Positions 1 to 12,749 of a stretch of DNA of 64,000 nt are shown piece after piece. The notes beneath the pieces are model-generated. The model did not search any database and was not told the origin of the DNA. It saw only the letters and a program-made list of their open reading frames with translations. Source of the stretch: Rhizophagus irregularis (lineage: Eukaryota > Glomeromycota > Glomeromycetes > Glomerales > Glomeraceae); the NCBI RefSeq assembly GCF_026210795.1, contig NC_089434.1, positions 4,526,001 to 4,590,000 of the forward strand. The letters run 5' to 3'. How positions within the stretch are numbered: position 1 is the stretch's first letter; each line of letters begins with the position of its first letter. The position numbers and the translations under genes are program-made.

Positions 1-69
1 AATATTTAGTTCATATTTTTTCTTTTTTTTTGATGTTAATATTTGCTTCTAAAAATCCTATGTATATTC

Positions 70-515
70 ATCGAAGTCAGACTTTACTCATATTGATCTA
101 ATGATAAATTTATTCCAAAAAAAAATAAAAAAATACAAGTAAAATTAAAAAAAAAAATCATTTATCGTCATGAGAAAAAAAAGATGAAGAAAATCGGAGA
201 GGAAAGAAAACAGAAAATTTAATTAAAAGAAAATTTAATGTAGGTGAGCGGAACGCGCCGCAAAAATATAGTGCCTTTAAAATGCACGCAGAAGCCTTTT
301 CGTATTCCTCGTGATATTTCGAATCCATAAGACTACAGTATTGTAAAAGGCAAAACCCCAAAGTGTGTTGAAAGAATTTCTGAATATTCTAACAAAAGAA
401 AAAGAAGCCATTGATCTTTTAGTAAATAATTTTTTATCAAATTACCATGAAAGACGACATTTCAAAAGAAAAAGAAGTCATTGATAGTAAATAATTTTTT
501 ATCACAAATTACCTT
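70..515. repeat. Dispersed repeat, copy 1, with internal duplication
   Basis: Two blocks of this stretch recur at 50565-50905 in the same orientation: one around the run GACTTTACTCATAT near 80, and one at 373-515. Inside the second block a unit of about 50 bp is present twice (about 394-448 and 465-515). It contains GAAAAAGAAGTCATTGAT followed by AGTAAATAATTTTTTATCA. A third partial copy lies at 1206-1256. No protein family is recognised. A short reading frame on the minus strand (158-361) has no visible support as a gene. Confidence 0.6.
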
Positions 516-544
516 GAAGGATCATAAGATTTTTATAGGCGCGA

Positions 545-790
545 GTTCCGCCCGCCAACATTAGATCTTTTTTTAATTGTGCCTTCCGGTTTCTTTCTTC
601 TCCGATTTCCTTCGTCTTCCTTCTCCCGATTACTACGCGGTGAATGCGATGCCTCGTTCATTCAAGGACTAACATTTGATTCTTTGCCGGATGATGCATT
701 TATTACAATAAAGCAATCTAAAACGATTCATAATATCGCATTGTTCGTTTAATTTAATTATGATTTAAATAATCGTTTTTTTCCAAGTAT
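545..790 (+). pseudogene. Short coding-like remnant, unknown family
   Basis: One frame stays open for about 80 codons and has a higher GC content than its surroundings. It includes the peptide LRGECDASFIQGLTFDSLPD and continues into FITIKQSKTIHNIALF. There is no clear start codon or terminator and I recognise no family. The composition contrast with flanking AT-rich DNA suggests an exon remnant, but this is an inference. Confidence 0.25.
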
Positions 791-1208
791 AGGTTCCGAA
801 GTAATAAATATGATGATGTTCCAATTATTCGACCAACAATTAATGACAACATCGGTAATAAGCTTAGCAATTGGTACGATGTTTACGTGATCTTGAATTT
901 CACGAAATAAGGCATGAAACATGTGCATTACACTCTTGTTCCTATCAGTAATGTCACAGCTTTATTAAAATTGTTATTGCGTCTCGACCAAGTTCAGAAA
1001 AGGTAATTGAATGATCCTTTTCCAAAGAGATATTATAGTATTCATCACTAACATTATTCCCATTCCCATTTCGAATAGACAAGTTTCGTAATTTACTCTC
1101 AAAGGTTGACATAATAACTTTCGATTCAGTTTCATTGGTTAGTCTGTTGTCACAAAACTCTTTGATTACGATAGATTTTGTACATTCGATTAATTTACGA
1201 CATTTCAA
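790..1208 (-). pseudogene. Decayed coding remnant, unknown family
   Basis: On the minus strand an 84-codon frame (954-1208) reads STFESKLRNLSIRNGNGNN and YYNISLEKDHSITFSELGRD. It appears to continue, after a frame change near 955, with LIGTRV and FMPYFVKFKI down to about 790. The residue use looks protein-like and polar. No domain is recognised. It starts inside a copy of the dispersed repeat that also occurs at 465-515, so it may be part of that repeat. Confidence 0.25.
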
Positions 1209-1464
1209 AAGAAAAGGAAGTCATTGATGGTAAATAATTTTTTATCATAAATTACCTTAGGAGTATACAATTTAATGACGCATTTGTAGCAACAGATTCT
1301 GTAAAGTGATAAAAAGAATTATCTTTGGTATATCAACAGAAATACATGATTGCTGTTACATTTAGATGCATTCTAGAGGGACGACCAAGACCTCTATTTA
1401 TATACAAAATTGCAACGGAGTACATGCATTGTGGCTCAGCAAAAATCTTTCGATGATTAGCGTA

Positions 1465-1630
1465 TGGTGATTTACTGAATTAGGACCGTGTTTCATGTTT
1501 TCGTGTTTTGTTGTGAAGAATTTTAGATTGTTTTGTTGTGAACGATTTACTGAATTAGGATCGTGTTTCGTATTAAGTGAATCAAAAAATTCTTCGCAAC
1601 AAAACACGATCCTAATTCAGTAAATCACCA
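1465..1630. mobile_element. Small inverted-repeat element with TA target duplication
   Basis: The left end reads TGGTGATTTACTGAATTAGG and the right end is its reverse complement, ending in CTAATTCAGTAAATCACCA. The arms extend about 45 bp inward with few mismatches. TA flanks both sides (1463-1464 and 1631-1632), the signature of Tc1/mariner-type insertion. A third copy of the GATTTACTGAATTAGGA block lies inside, near 1547, so the element has an internal partial duplication. There is no room for a transposase, so it is non-autonomous. Confidence 0.75.
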
Positions 1631-1632
1631 TA

Positions 1633-3170
1633 AATACTTTGTAACACATGTAATAACAAATTGCGCGACGTGAGGCGTATGCAACTTTTTTAATTAAAAA
1701 AAACGTAGTACTAAACGTAAAAAATAATATTAATAAAAAAATTCAATCATAAATTAATAATTATGATCTGGATAGAACAGGATAGAACCGTTATCCGGAT
1801 ATCGTAATTGTTGCGCCACTACTATAATGGTGCAATCATCCGGATATCCGAGAAAATAAAATTATCCGATTGAAAATTTCCAGCCTTTTTTTTTTATTTC
1901 TTGTTGATATTCACGCATTGACATTATCCATATGGTCGGCTTTTTATTTTTCTCAGAAGCAAAAAAGCCTCTAATAAGGTAAATTCAAGAATTCTTATTG
2001 TGAACCAATTTTTCTCCCCAATTTTACTTCGCAATCTCTTTGTATTACAGTATAGATTAAAGAATAAAGTAAATAATTGAGAAATCTAGACCTAATCAAA
2101 CCAGTTTCAGCCATAAATCAATAAATAAACTGGTTGAGAACAATCAAAGCCATAAGGGGATGCTGTGTAATAAGCGACGCGTCCCGTAATTGATTCTTAT
2201 GAGTTGATTTTTATGATTTTTATGAGTTGATTCTTCTAAGTTGAACCTGAGTCGAAATAGAATATTCACGGGATGAACCAATGAAAAAAATGGAACAATT
2301 TTTTTTGAAAGACTGATGATATACAGTAAATATTTACTAAAAATAGATAAAAAATTTCTTATCACGCTATCAAAATTAAACTTAAAAATTTTATGCCTTT
2401 GGGTTATAACTAATTATCCAAGATTTTACACAAATAAAAAAATAGACAAATAATCATGTAATCATCATCAATTAAATTCTTTATATGTTTATTCATTGTT
2501 ACTGAATTCAGTTTTTTGTACAATAATTGACAATAAATCGTACAACGACAAATGAACGGTCGATTAACCGATTAACTACGATTTATTTTATTTAACTAAT
2601 AATATTATTTTACAAAGAAGAATTTTTGATGGCATAAAGTATTGAATTTTATAATATACGAATAATACGATCAATATAAGGAAATTTTGGCACGATTTAT
2701 TAAAAGTAAATTGACCGATATTAATCAATAATTTCTTATTTATAAAGTAAACGTATAATATTAAATAATTTAGATTAGAATCGTGTAATTATATGGGAGG
2801 AATGTGTGTGTGCAAGTGTTGTTTGAGATTCATTTTTAAATAATTTTTAATTTGAAGTATTTTTAATGGAGTTTTACTACGGGTCTATTTATAATGTAGC
2901 CAAATCGGTGCCTATACATGTTTAGAAGTTTAATACTAAACCTTGAGAGGAAAAACAAATAAACCGATGTATATTTCTGTGATTTGACGAGTTTAAATTA
3001 AGCTTTTTATAAATTCCTGTTTATAGTGATATATATAAAAATAACCATACCTGGAAACAATTCCTTATACTACTGCGATTTTTTTTTTCTCGTTTAATTT
3101 AAATTATATAATAAGTTTAAAATAAGATTCCATAAAATAGAATGAAATATAAAAAAAAAACTTTTCTATT
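1633..3170. other. AT-rich spacer
   Basis: No gene is visible. At 1790-1852 two copies of ATCCGGATATC-like sequence face each other around a short spacer, a small palindromic patch that may be a transposon end. The remainder is AT-rich with short homopolymers. Confidence 0.5.
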
Positions 3171-3179
3171 ATCAAAACA

Positions 3180-3901
3180 TTGGATGGGTCACTTGTATAC
3201 CTGATGGCTGATTATACTGCATTCATACAAGTTATTATACAATCTCAATTTGTTTTCTTGGACTTGAAAAATTACTTTATGGTGATTATCGCCAGCAGTG
3301 TATTTCAATTTTTAACCGTCATTACGCTGAATTTGCTGACCCAATATATTTATTATGCTTTTTTTTACATCCGTATTATACTGGTAAGTTTTGATCATAA
3401 AGAAAAAATATATATATATATTTTAGACACGCATCTTATCTGTAATTTTTATAATAACAGTAATTAAGAATACAATAAGTTTTTTTTTTAAAAAAAAAAC
3501 AAAGTATATTATAACACAATTTGTATTTAATAATGAATTACATAATTATATTATTTCGAATTATGTATTTTCTAATGATTATAGTAATAGATAAAATAGT
3601 AACGTAATATGAATTATTTCATATGATTTATTATTTTAGAAATTTGCAGGGCACGAGTACTTTTTTAAGAGATTTATTAGCAGATGAAATTTGGGAAAAA
3701 AAAGCTGAACGTAAAGAATTATTAATGAAACAATATCGTAAACGAGAAAAACCTTTTGATATCAAAATAGGTGATACTGAAACTCCATATACTTGGTGGT
3801 TTCAATTGAAGATAACTTTCCTAAAGAATGAAAATTACCTAGTAGTTCAATTAGCACTTTTAAAAACTCTTTTCCATCACACCTCATGCAGCTGGATGTG
3901 A
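3180..3901 (+). CDS. Possible two-exon membrane protein fragment, unknown family
   Basis: The first exon-like block (about 3180-3383) encodes hydrophobic segments such as FMVIIASSVFQFLTVITLNL and ends at a good donor, CTG|GTAAGT. A second block reads, in phase if the acceptor TTTGCAG|GGC at 3649 is used, GTSTFLRDLLADEIWEKKAE followed by a lysine-rich stretch and GDTETPYTWWFQ. That phase match across a 266-bp intron is the main reason to call a gene. The product would have one or two membrane segments and a charged tail. I recognise no family, the true start is uncertain and the 3' end is unresolved, so it may be a gene remnant. Confidence 0.35.
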
Positions 3902-3904
3902 GCG

Positions 3905-6560
3905 AGTATTATCAAGTCTTGGTTGTGGAAGGATTGAATTGGGCCTTTAAATATAATATAGTATACATTATACAGTATACTACATTTATTTCTCCCTGAT
4001 GAATCATTTGTCCTAAATTACTGATTCAAATTATTATTTAGCAAATTTTGTGATGAATTATGAAAGAAATTTCTGAATTGAAAAAAAGATCACATAAATA
4101 AGATCCGAAAAGAAATTTTAAAACAACATACCTATGTTGATTGTTAAAGTGAAATTTATGGCCAAGCGAAAAAGAAAACCAATAACATCTTTAACACTCC
4201 TTATACCTTTGTGACCTGCACATATTAAATATACGAAGGTCATCGAGGTGAATAAAAAAAAAAATTTCCAAAAAATCACGGTGAGATGTTTTGATTGTAT
4301 ACCCAATCTGTATATCGCGTTAATCTAATGTGCGAATGGTATCAATGATCAGCAAAAAAAAAATCTAACAGCTAATGTGAGTTATCATTTAAGATTTTCA
4401 ATGAGAATTTTCGTTCGTTGACCCAACAACTAACTCAATTGGCAATTCATGAGCACACCCAATTAATCATAATTTTACAAGATCAAATCATTCTTAATAC
4501 AAATTTAACTTGACAGTTTAATATTCTCTCAACTTCTTATGATGTACAGTATAAATCTTTCCAGGAGGTGATCGGTTTGGTGGAGTATAACTAACTAACT
4601 CTTGGACGAGATGGAAATGATACAAATTTTATTTAAAATTCAGTCTTCAACGTCTCGAAAATTTTGGAAAGCGCTTGATGGTGCTTGATTCATCGCGAGA
4701 GTTCTGGCGGTTAGATAATGAAATAACTTCATACCGTTACAAATATCACCTTTCAGCTCATTAATTTCCCTATAAAAATTTTTTAGAAAATTGAAAAATC
4801 ACTGGCTCACGGATTTCTTTAATTATGAGAACGTTTCACGTTGTATTTTGATTCTCATTTCAATCAATTTTGAAACGTATCATTAAATATTACAGTGATA
4901 TTATTCTTTTTCCTAGCTTACTGATAGCATGAAAGAGAGCATGCGTGTGCTCTGTCATTAACCATTCGACACGAACATGAGAACCTTGAGGGACAGAATA
5001 CCCAGGAGGATAGGTGGCTGAAGTTTAATTTACTGCATAAAGATTGAGGCACCCGAGAAGAGTTTGAAGACCAAAAAATCATATATTTATACTTCTAGAT
5101 TTGTCAATTCACTTTTTTTTATCACTTGGATCGTTAAATTTTTAATAACAGCAATAAATACAACTGAAGGATGTTACTTTATCATGAGCAAAAACGGAAC
5201 TTTATTAAATAAATTTTACATTTATTGAGTTGTATTATCGGAACGACAAAAAAAGGGATTAACTACCACTATAACGATAAAGCTAAACTTAAAAAAAAAA
5301 AGGAAAATTTGTAAAGTAAAAAGAGTTGTAATCATCCAACAAAGTGATCCAATAAAATTATAATTGATATACATCTTTAATCTATTCATCGTACGGGATT
5401 TATAAATTTGTTATAATCTTTCTATTTATTCTTGACGTGTTTCTTTCTTGTGTTAGTTTTGTTGCTTTCTTCATGATGGAGAAACAAGAATTATTGATGT
5501 CATCCATCAAGTATTGCTGATTACAGTAATACAATTTATTATTTCATTTAATAGTTCACATGATTTTTCTTAAATGTTGTCGTTGTTCTATTTACAATGT
5601 CAAAATAAGCATGACTTATTAAACTGATCACAATATGGTTCCACCTTTTGCATGTTAAACGTAGAAGAATTCCTACATAATAATAACTGATATATAAAAT
5701 GATAGACTATGCCAAAATAATCAGGTATAAATTATTATTTATCAAGTTTCGGAATATAAAGTGTTATCGCCAATCGCCAATCGATCAAGAAAAATTTATG
5801 GTTATTGATAAATTTTTTTTTTCACCTCTGAATATAAAGAGAATATAATATATATTAATAAAAATATTTTAAATATTTCTAATCAATACTCATACTTTTA
5901 ATACTTACGCCCACTCTACTAAGGTAAAGGTCGTCGATAGGAGAGTATTGTGAACTTCTGATAAAATTGAGAAGATGCGGTCAGTCTTTATCAATAATAC
6001 TGTGAAAATCCTATCTATGCAAAATTCTTAGAAGTCTTACATTCTCAGAAAAAAATCCATACTTTTGAACAGCAAGTATGAAGTGGAAAGGGCCATTATC
6101 CGTCGTGGCTTTAAGTAAAATTTTATCCATTTCAGTAAGTGGTGTTTGCTATTTTGCTGTAAGAACGAAGATCGTGGCCAATTTCAAACTTCAAAGTATT
6201 CTGAAATAAGACTTTTATTGTTAACATTCTAGTTTGAACGAAATTGAAATTTAATTGGAATTAATGATTTCGTTTGTCTATTATTTATAAATTCGGAAAA
6301 AAATATCGAAAATAAAATACAATGAATGATAAATAAGTAAATTTAATACTATCTAGTATTAAAAAAAAAAATTTGAAAAAATGCTCTATTAATTTAAATA
6401 AATTTCAATACCGAATATAATAATAATTGGCGACGAGTATAATTTTGTGAGTTGTAACGAAAGAAATGAAAGGACTTAAATTTAAATTTTTAAATTAAGA
6501 AATTCAACTTTAGCTCATAGTTTAAATATAAATCTAATGATCTAGTGATCGGTTGATCGA
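3905..6560. other. AT-rich spacer with one exon-like patch
   Basis: Mostly featureless AT-rich DNA. On the minus strand around 6035-6130 there is an exon-like patch reading MDKILLKATTDNGPFHFILA, ending before a GTAAGA donor. No neighbouring exon could be joined to it. Nothing else is supported. Confidence 0.4.
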
Positions 6561-9290
6561 CACTCCCATGTCGCGTAAAGTTCAAAACTTCTCGAACTTT
6601 GTCGTTAAACATTCAAAGTTTCAAACCACTTGCCTCTAATTTTCGATCGCCAACCATCTTTTGAGCTTGTAAGAAGACGACATTGAGCGAATGCGTTTGT
6701 CTCGTCTTCGGAACAACCAGCCGTAATTCCAGACAGAACGTAAGTGGACGCAGAAACGGCAAAGGACAAAGACGTCGCCTACTGAGAAAGAGACGAAGTT
6801 ACGCTCATGATCAAGAAAAACAATATATTTATCATCAGCAGAATCATAATCTACTCCTTTAACACCTCGACATCATTATTCTTTGCTAAATAATAGTAAT
6901 GCATCGATGCCAGATCTTTCAAAAAAATTATCACCACAAAATCACGGCAATATTAACAATTCGCTTAAGAAAATTAGAGGTAAAATTGACAAAGATTATT
7001 CACCTGAATATTTAGTGAATTAACACAACAATAATGTTTCTTTGATTCACAGTTTTACGCTTGATCTCTACCGAGAAATTTATTAGATCTTTTAACACGC
7101 GTTATTTACTTTTCAATTCAATTTTTATTGAATGCACTCTTGACCGCGACTGGAAACTAACCTACAAATCGCCAACTCGTTTTACGAGATGGCCAATATT
7201 ATTATCAACCATAACAAGTATGAAATACTAGCGAATAATACCAAATTATGTAACACCGACATCGACATTAAAATCACACACAACAAATCCATCAACATAC
7301 GTACTTCTTCACGTTCTTTCTCTCCCTTTGGATCTCCGATTCTTTGGTGCCAATCTTTTAGATATTCTAAATTAAAAGATCCTAGCATTTGAGTTCTATA
7401 TTCAAGATACTACCAGACCCGTTTTTAGGAATGACTAATACTTTTCTACAAGCATGACCCAAATGAATTTCTGGGAATGCCCCATGTGTCTTAATTCACA
7501 TGTCCTGGCAAATAATGATTCGGTTCAAGGCCTCGACAATAAATACTAGCTTCATAGCTTCCCTCTTCTGGTAGAACTGTCGATTCTAGTTCAGTATAAG
7601 GAGATTCTCAACGCAGGGATGTCTTTTCAGTACATCCTTTCTGCAACCCAACTAAAGTCTTTCGCTTGCCTTTTCGAAAATACAAGATCAGATATGTGTC
7701 AGGATATTATTTTTCAGAATATGTTATAATTGGTATAGTTTGAAAGATATTTAATCGTCAGAGAGAAAAATTTTCAACACTATTGCTATATATCGCTTTA
7801 CGATTATGAGAGATTCATGATATGGCGGATGTTAGACAGCAGCGTATGAAAATCCGCTAATATATCACTACAATGACTGTTGTTAAAGCAGTGCTGGCAA
7901 ATACACAAAGAAAACCTGTCTTCTGATGATATTATTGATGCAAACCCCTCATTAGATTGTATTAATTTAGGAAATAATACTTCAAATATCTGTTAGAGAA
8001 AATGGAAGGGAAAATGGAATTTCTCACGGTTTTAGTTACAACATAGATTTGATCGAAATGATGTTCTAAACCACAAACACACAGTGACACAGCTCAGGGA
8101 TACACTTTAGTTGTATGATTCTAAGTTGCTGTTGCGCATTCAACTTCTAACCAAGATTAGATATGGCTTTGTCCTTAAGAAACCATCGACGGTCTAATTT
8201 CTAATGAATATAAGAGGGAACTCTTCTTAATTACAAGATTGCTCGCATTCACTGCGCTCGAAAGGTTACCAGATGAGCATGTGCTACTCGGCACTCCACA
8301 TTTTGGTGTGATGATATCTCCGAGTGGCGTAAAAATATTTCAATTAAACTGATAATCTCATTACAATTTCGCGTAAGGGCAAAAGGTATTATTATCCGAA
8401 GCTAGAGTTTTGTATCGCTATGTTGTACTGTTTATGATTTGTTGAGAATTGCTCAACTACCTTATTTTATTAATACAAAGGAAAAAAAAAATAAATAGAG
8501 GGGCAAAAGAAATATGGCAATATTTTTAGAGATTACACTACTGAAATTCAGAAGTTAAAAACGTGGATTAAAAGCCATTGGAAAAATTTTTATTCACAGA
8601 AAACGCGTTGATCTTTGTTTTAGATTGCATACGATAAGCATTAATTTTGAGGAGCAATAGAGGAAGAAAGAAGAGGAGATTAAAAATCAATTGAAAGAGG
8701 CGAAAAATTAATCAATAAGCGGGGGTCTTTACGTTTGATAAATCGGCCAAAAACGCAATCATATAGGAGTTTAATAGGAATATGAATTAGATATTGAACA
8801 TATGAAAACCCGATGGAATCTAGGGCCCATCATTTAGAAACAGACACAAAAGAGAATAACTTATCAAGCAAAGAATCAGAGCCACAGGAGAATTTCGAAT
8901 CGATGAGAAAGATAGATTTTAATGCTATAAAGATTTGTTGTATTATTTATGGATTACTTTAACTAAGCGTCAACAAGACAGAACGAAAGTATGTAATCCG
9001 AATGAACCAAGTGACAAGACCAATAAGTCGACTAGCAAATTGTCACCCATCAAGTCAAAAGTCAAACAAACAAAAGAAACAGAAATTTCAAGAAACACCG
9101 GACGAAGGGTATCTCAAAAATTTTTAATATTCGTGTCCGCAGATTTTCCAGGACAACTATGTTCATTAGTAGTAATTGTTTTAACTTCTAAATTGCCTTT
9201 TAAATTTATTATAGAAATTGCTTCACAACTTGAACTACATCATCTATCATTTGGGTCAAATACTGAATTTCAATTATAGGAACAAATACT
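6560..9290 (+). pseudogene. Decayed coding region, several frames, unknown family
   Basis: A series of plus-strand fragments with protein-like composition is separated by stops and frame changes. Near 6870 it reads LLNNSNASMPDLSKKLSPQN. Near 7470 it reads FWECPMCLNSHVLANNDSV, with a CxxC pair. Near 7600 it reads VQYKEILNAGMSFQYILSAT. Near 8250 it reads LAFTALERLPDEHVLLGTPH. Near 8660 there is a charged stretch EEEIKNQLKEAKN, and near 8960 a Lys/Thr-rich stretch. These may be one long dead gene or several. No domain could be named. The region is richer in GC than the DNA on either side. Confidence 0.3.
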
Positions 9291-10445
9291 TTAAAGAATG
9301 ACCAATGCATATTTATTTTTTTATACTCAATCTTTGAACAAGTTTGCTTCAGAGTAGGAAGCAAGAACATACTAAGAAAGCAACAAGAAGTGCTGTGACA
9401 GGTGCTTATCTCTTAACATGCACAATATCAATTCAATACTCTAGCGCCAATTATAGATTGTAAATGATGATGTAGCTTTTTTCATCAAATTTAAAAATGT
9501 TTAAATCATTAGGAGATACAGCCAGGTATTTGAAAGGTTCCTATATTTTATCTTTTAGAATAGATAATTATTTATTATTTAAATAGATATATTAAGTAAA
9601 ATTGTACGAATTCATATAAACGATCTTTAATTAATGTCATGATCGGGAAATTTTTTGGGGGATGAAAAGGTGACATGATAAATATCCGGGGTTGTCGATG
9701 TGGTTAAATTAGGTTAATTATTTTAAAAATTTTTGAATTTTTAAAATATCTTGAGATCTAGTGATCATAGAAAGATGAAATTATATTTGTTAGATTCCTC
9801 TTATTAAGGCGCATTTAATGGTAATAAAATAATAACTCTAAAATTGATAAATAAAAGGTTATATTAATATATAAAATTTTAGATTTTATAAGTTATCCTA
9901 TCACATAATATTTGTAGAAGGACAATTTTATTCTATCAGATTCTTCTCATTAAGACGCATCAAATGGTGGTAATTTTATATTTCTAGGGTTAATAGATAA
10001 AAAAATATTTCAATTTAAAAAATTTAGCTACTATTTGTTATAATTTGTCGATCATTTACTTTTAAAAAACCCCATTAATCAAATTGAACTTTTTTTTTCG
10101 ATTTTTACTTAGAAAATACTAAAGAATTTATTACAAAAATATTGGTTTATGTAATAAAATATTTTAAGGTATTTAAAAGTTTCTTTAATTAAAAAACAAA
10201 ATTGTAGGCAAATTTGGCTGCAAAACAGTTTAAGGGATAGTAACAACCGATAATTATCTTATAGTTACTTTGCAAAAAATTTGCCAACTTATCGTCAATA
10301 AATAGTTTCGAAATAAGTAATAAAAGTATTAATAAATTAGTGGCTAAAGTAGGAGATTAGGCGAAAAAATTAAAGATGTTTTGTCGAATTATTAGATATT
10401 ATTCAACGAAGCTTATTATTTATTTATTTGATAGATAAATCAGAT
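9290..10445. other. AT-rich spacer
   Basis: No gene or structured element is seen. A degenerate direct repeat occurs at about 9770-9835 and 9895-9965, both around ATTTTATTAGATTC-like and GACGCAT/GGCGCAT blocks. Confidence 0.4.
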
Positions 10446-10450
10446 TTTAT

Positions 10451-11009
10451 TTAATTATTGTAATAATTGTAATAGCAATTTTCATTGTAATAATACATTG
10501 TAATCGAAATGACTGATAAAAACGCAAATAATAAAACAGTATTATAATAAAATTCGCTATATTTAATAAAAACGTTATATCCAACCCAATTTTTATAATT
10601 ATTAGCGAAGTTTCGGTCATTTCTAGATGGCACTACTAAATTTTTAGTCATTAATGTTGTTAGATTTGCTAAATTTGATGGCGTAATCTGTTGCCCATTT
10701 GCGAGTGACGTTTGCATTGATGAATGAATATATATCATTAGCAAATTGAAGAACATTTGGATTTGCACATAGCCAAATGGTAAGCTGAAAGATCGTATCC
10801 ATGTTATTAAAACATAGTGGAAGTGTAGGCGAAGCAAATGCATTAATCAAATGTAAAGAAGCTAATATATTTAAATCTCTTGATCCTGGACGTGAAGGAG
10901 CTGATGTACTATCAAGATCATCCGTATTTCTATGGACTTCTATAATTAATACTATCTGAAAGACGAAAGCATATCTATATAGGGTATATTCATCGTACTT
11001 TATCGGCAA
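10451..11009 (-). CDS. Hypothetical protein remnant with a C-terminal membrane segment
   Basis: Two overlapping minus-strand frames look like halves of one coding region. The upstream frame (10644-11009) reads DLNILASLHLINAFASPTLP and FNNMDTIFQLTIWLCANP. The downstream frame (to 10451) reads SLANGQQITPSNLANLTTLM, then RNDRNFANNYKNWVGYN and a hydrophobic tail with VLLFAFLSVISITMYYY. A frame change in the overlap near 10690-10720 would join them. An acceptor-like TTTCAG precedes the upstream part. No family is recognised. It lies just downstream of the phosphatase gene on the same strand but is not in frame with it. Confidence 0.3.
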
Positions 11010-11049
11010 AGTGTAAAATTTATTGAATATTAAAGAGAAAGAAAGTCAT

Positions 11050-12119
11050 TTAAACTCTCTTTAGTTTTCTTCTTTTAATGATCCTGCTGTTATCATCGTT
11101 ATCATCAGCGTTTATAACAACTTCATACTCGGTATACTTTCTTTTGTTTCCGGTATTGCCATTGATCTAGTATTTATTTTTACATATATTATTTAAAGAT
11201 TATTTAAAGATTATAATAACAAATCATAATAAATTTATTTACTTACTGGAATCCCTTGAGCTTTTAACAATTCTATTTCATATTTAGTTAATTGAAGACA
11301 GAACCCTGAGTTGGGTTCTATTATCGATCTTCTTTTTTTTAAATGATTAAAAGCGTCAAGATAAGTGAGCCCTTGCTTCAATAGATAAGCCAAAACCAAG
11401 GTAGCTGAGCGGGATACACCCGCCCAACAGTGAATTAGGACACGTCCACCTTCTTGATTTGCTTCATGTATAAAAGCATTTGAAACCTATAAATTTTATA
11501 AAAATTAATTATTATTTTCATCCAAACAAGAATATTCATATAATTATTAAAAATTATAAAGTATACTTACTTCAAAAAACTTCGATATTTTTCCTTTTGG
11601 ATCGTCTGAAACGTACAGCCTTAGGTATTTAGGTTTCCAATCGGGGTACCTAATTAAAAAAAAAATTTAATAAAAAAAAAAGATAAAATAAAAATAAATA
11701 TTATTTAATCACTTACTTTTGTGAAATGCAATAAGTTATCCGCGATGGCCCAAAAAAATTTATACAAGGGGAGATATTGACGATATGTGAAATTTTATTC
11801 TCGGCTAACAACCTACTATTTGCAGCAGTTACTGCATCCGATATGTATAAGAAATCTTCAATTATTTCTGTAGGTTTATCAGCCTTATTGGCTAGTTCAA
11901 TGGCAACTACCGACAAGCTTGTCTCCTAAAAGAATTTATTTATTTAAATATTTATTTAAATCCAAATTTGTGTTTGAGTTATATACATACCCGAGTAGAG
12001 GTCTTAAAGTGTGGCACTTTTACACCTCCAACGAATTGATCTTGATATAACATCGCTCTATCTTTAATAGGTAAGATAGATAATCGGATGTCACCAACAG
12101 TGATAAATTGTGTATTCAT
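11050..12119 (-). CDS. Dual-specificity protein phosphatase, five exons, 257 aa
   Basis: The gene encodes a cysteine-dependent phosphatase acting on phosphotyrosine and phosphoserine/threonine, probably in a signalling pathway. Exons are 11991-12119, 11717-11925, 11571-11649, 11247-11486 and 11050-11166; all introns are GT-AG and the frame is continuous from ATG to TAA. The catalytic signature HCWAGVSRSA lies at about residues 158-167, with nucleophile Cys159 and Arg165. The general acid is probably Asp128 or Asp129 in VSDDPKG. The substrate-fold part ILHIVNIS-like (here KISHIVNISP) precedes it. After the catalytic domain a last exon adds an acidic linker and a basic KRRKLKR near the end, which resembles a nuclear localisation signal. 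Family members are usually 180-350 aa, so the length is normal. The specific substrate cannot be read from the sequence. Confidence 0.9.
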
Positions 12120-12502
12120 ACTAAAAAAATAACGATGATAACAATTAATATACTAAATTATTTATTTAGTCACTTCACACAAAATAAAATATTGCTAAAA
12201 ACAAGGCTTTTTACTTTGTTATTGTCAAAAAACTGATAAAAAAAACCGAAAAAATTATGCTAAAGAAAAAAAAAGAATTTATCAGTATTATTATTTATAA
12301 TATAAATATAAGGAAATGAAGAGTATAATGAGCGATAACATCAATTCTACATACATGGTAAAGAAAGAAGTGTAAACCTCTGTAACGGACTAACGGTTCA
12401 GTTAACGGTTTTTTGTTTTGTTTTATAGATTATTTTGGTCAGCCGGCTGAACTAAAAAGGAAATGATCAACCAACAGTTTATTTTGACAGTTTTGACAAT
12501 TT

Positions 12503-12567
12503 GTCCAATCAGAAATGACGCGACAGTGACGCACCGTGAAAGATGAAATCCTCACGTGATTTTTCAA
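12503..12567 (-). promoter_or_regulatory. CCAAT plus CACGTGA module upstream of the phosphatase gene
   Basis: The plus strand carries CCAATCAGAAATGAC, then 27 bp, then AATCCTCACGTGATTT and TCAATT. Both blocks recur nearly unchanged, on the other strand, at 27823-27871. Read toward the phosphatase ATG (about 385 bp away) the order is CACGTGA first, then the inverted CCAAT box. CACGTG is the typical site of bHLH factors such as Cbf1, and CCAAT of the Hap/NF-Y complex; that is family knowledge. Function here is inferred. Confidence 0.55.
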
Positions 12568-12749
12568 TTTATACTCTCCGCTGGGGGGTTGGATTAACTC
12601 GCATCCGTTTAGTTTAGTCTCGTTTTTGTAATTCGTGCTTCTAGCATTTGCTGTAATACCGGTTCTTGTCTATATTATAAAAATAAAGAGTGTGGTACGC
12701 ATTTAATTATATGAAAAAAAAATTGTTACACCGAATTTTACTAACGTGC

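Noticed and set aside
7182-7392. Two frames of 67-68 codons on opposite strands
   Set aside because: They mirror each other and show no motif; neither has splice or promoter support.
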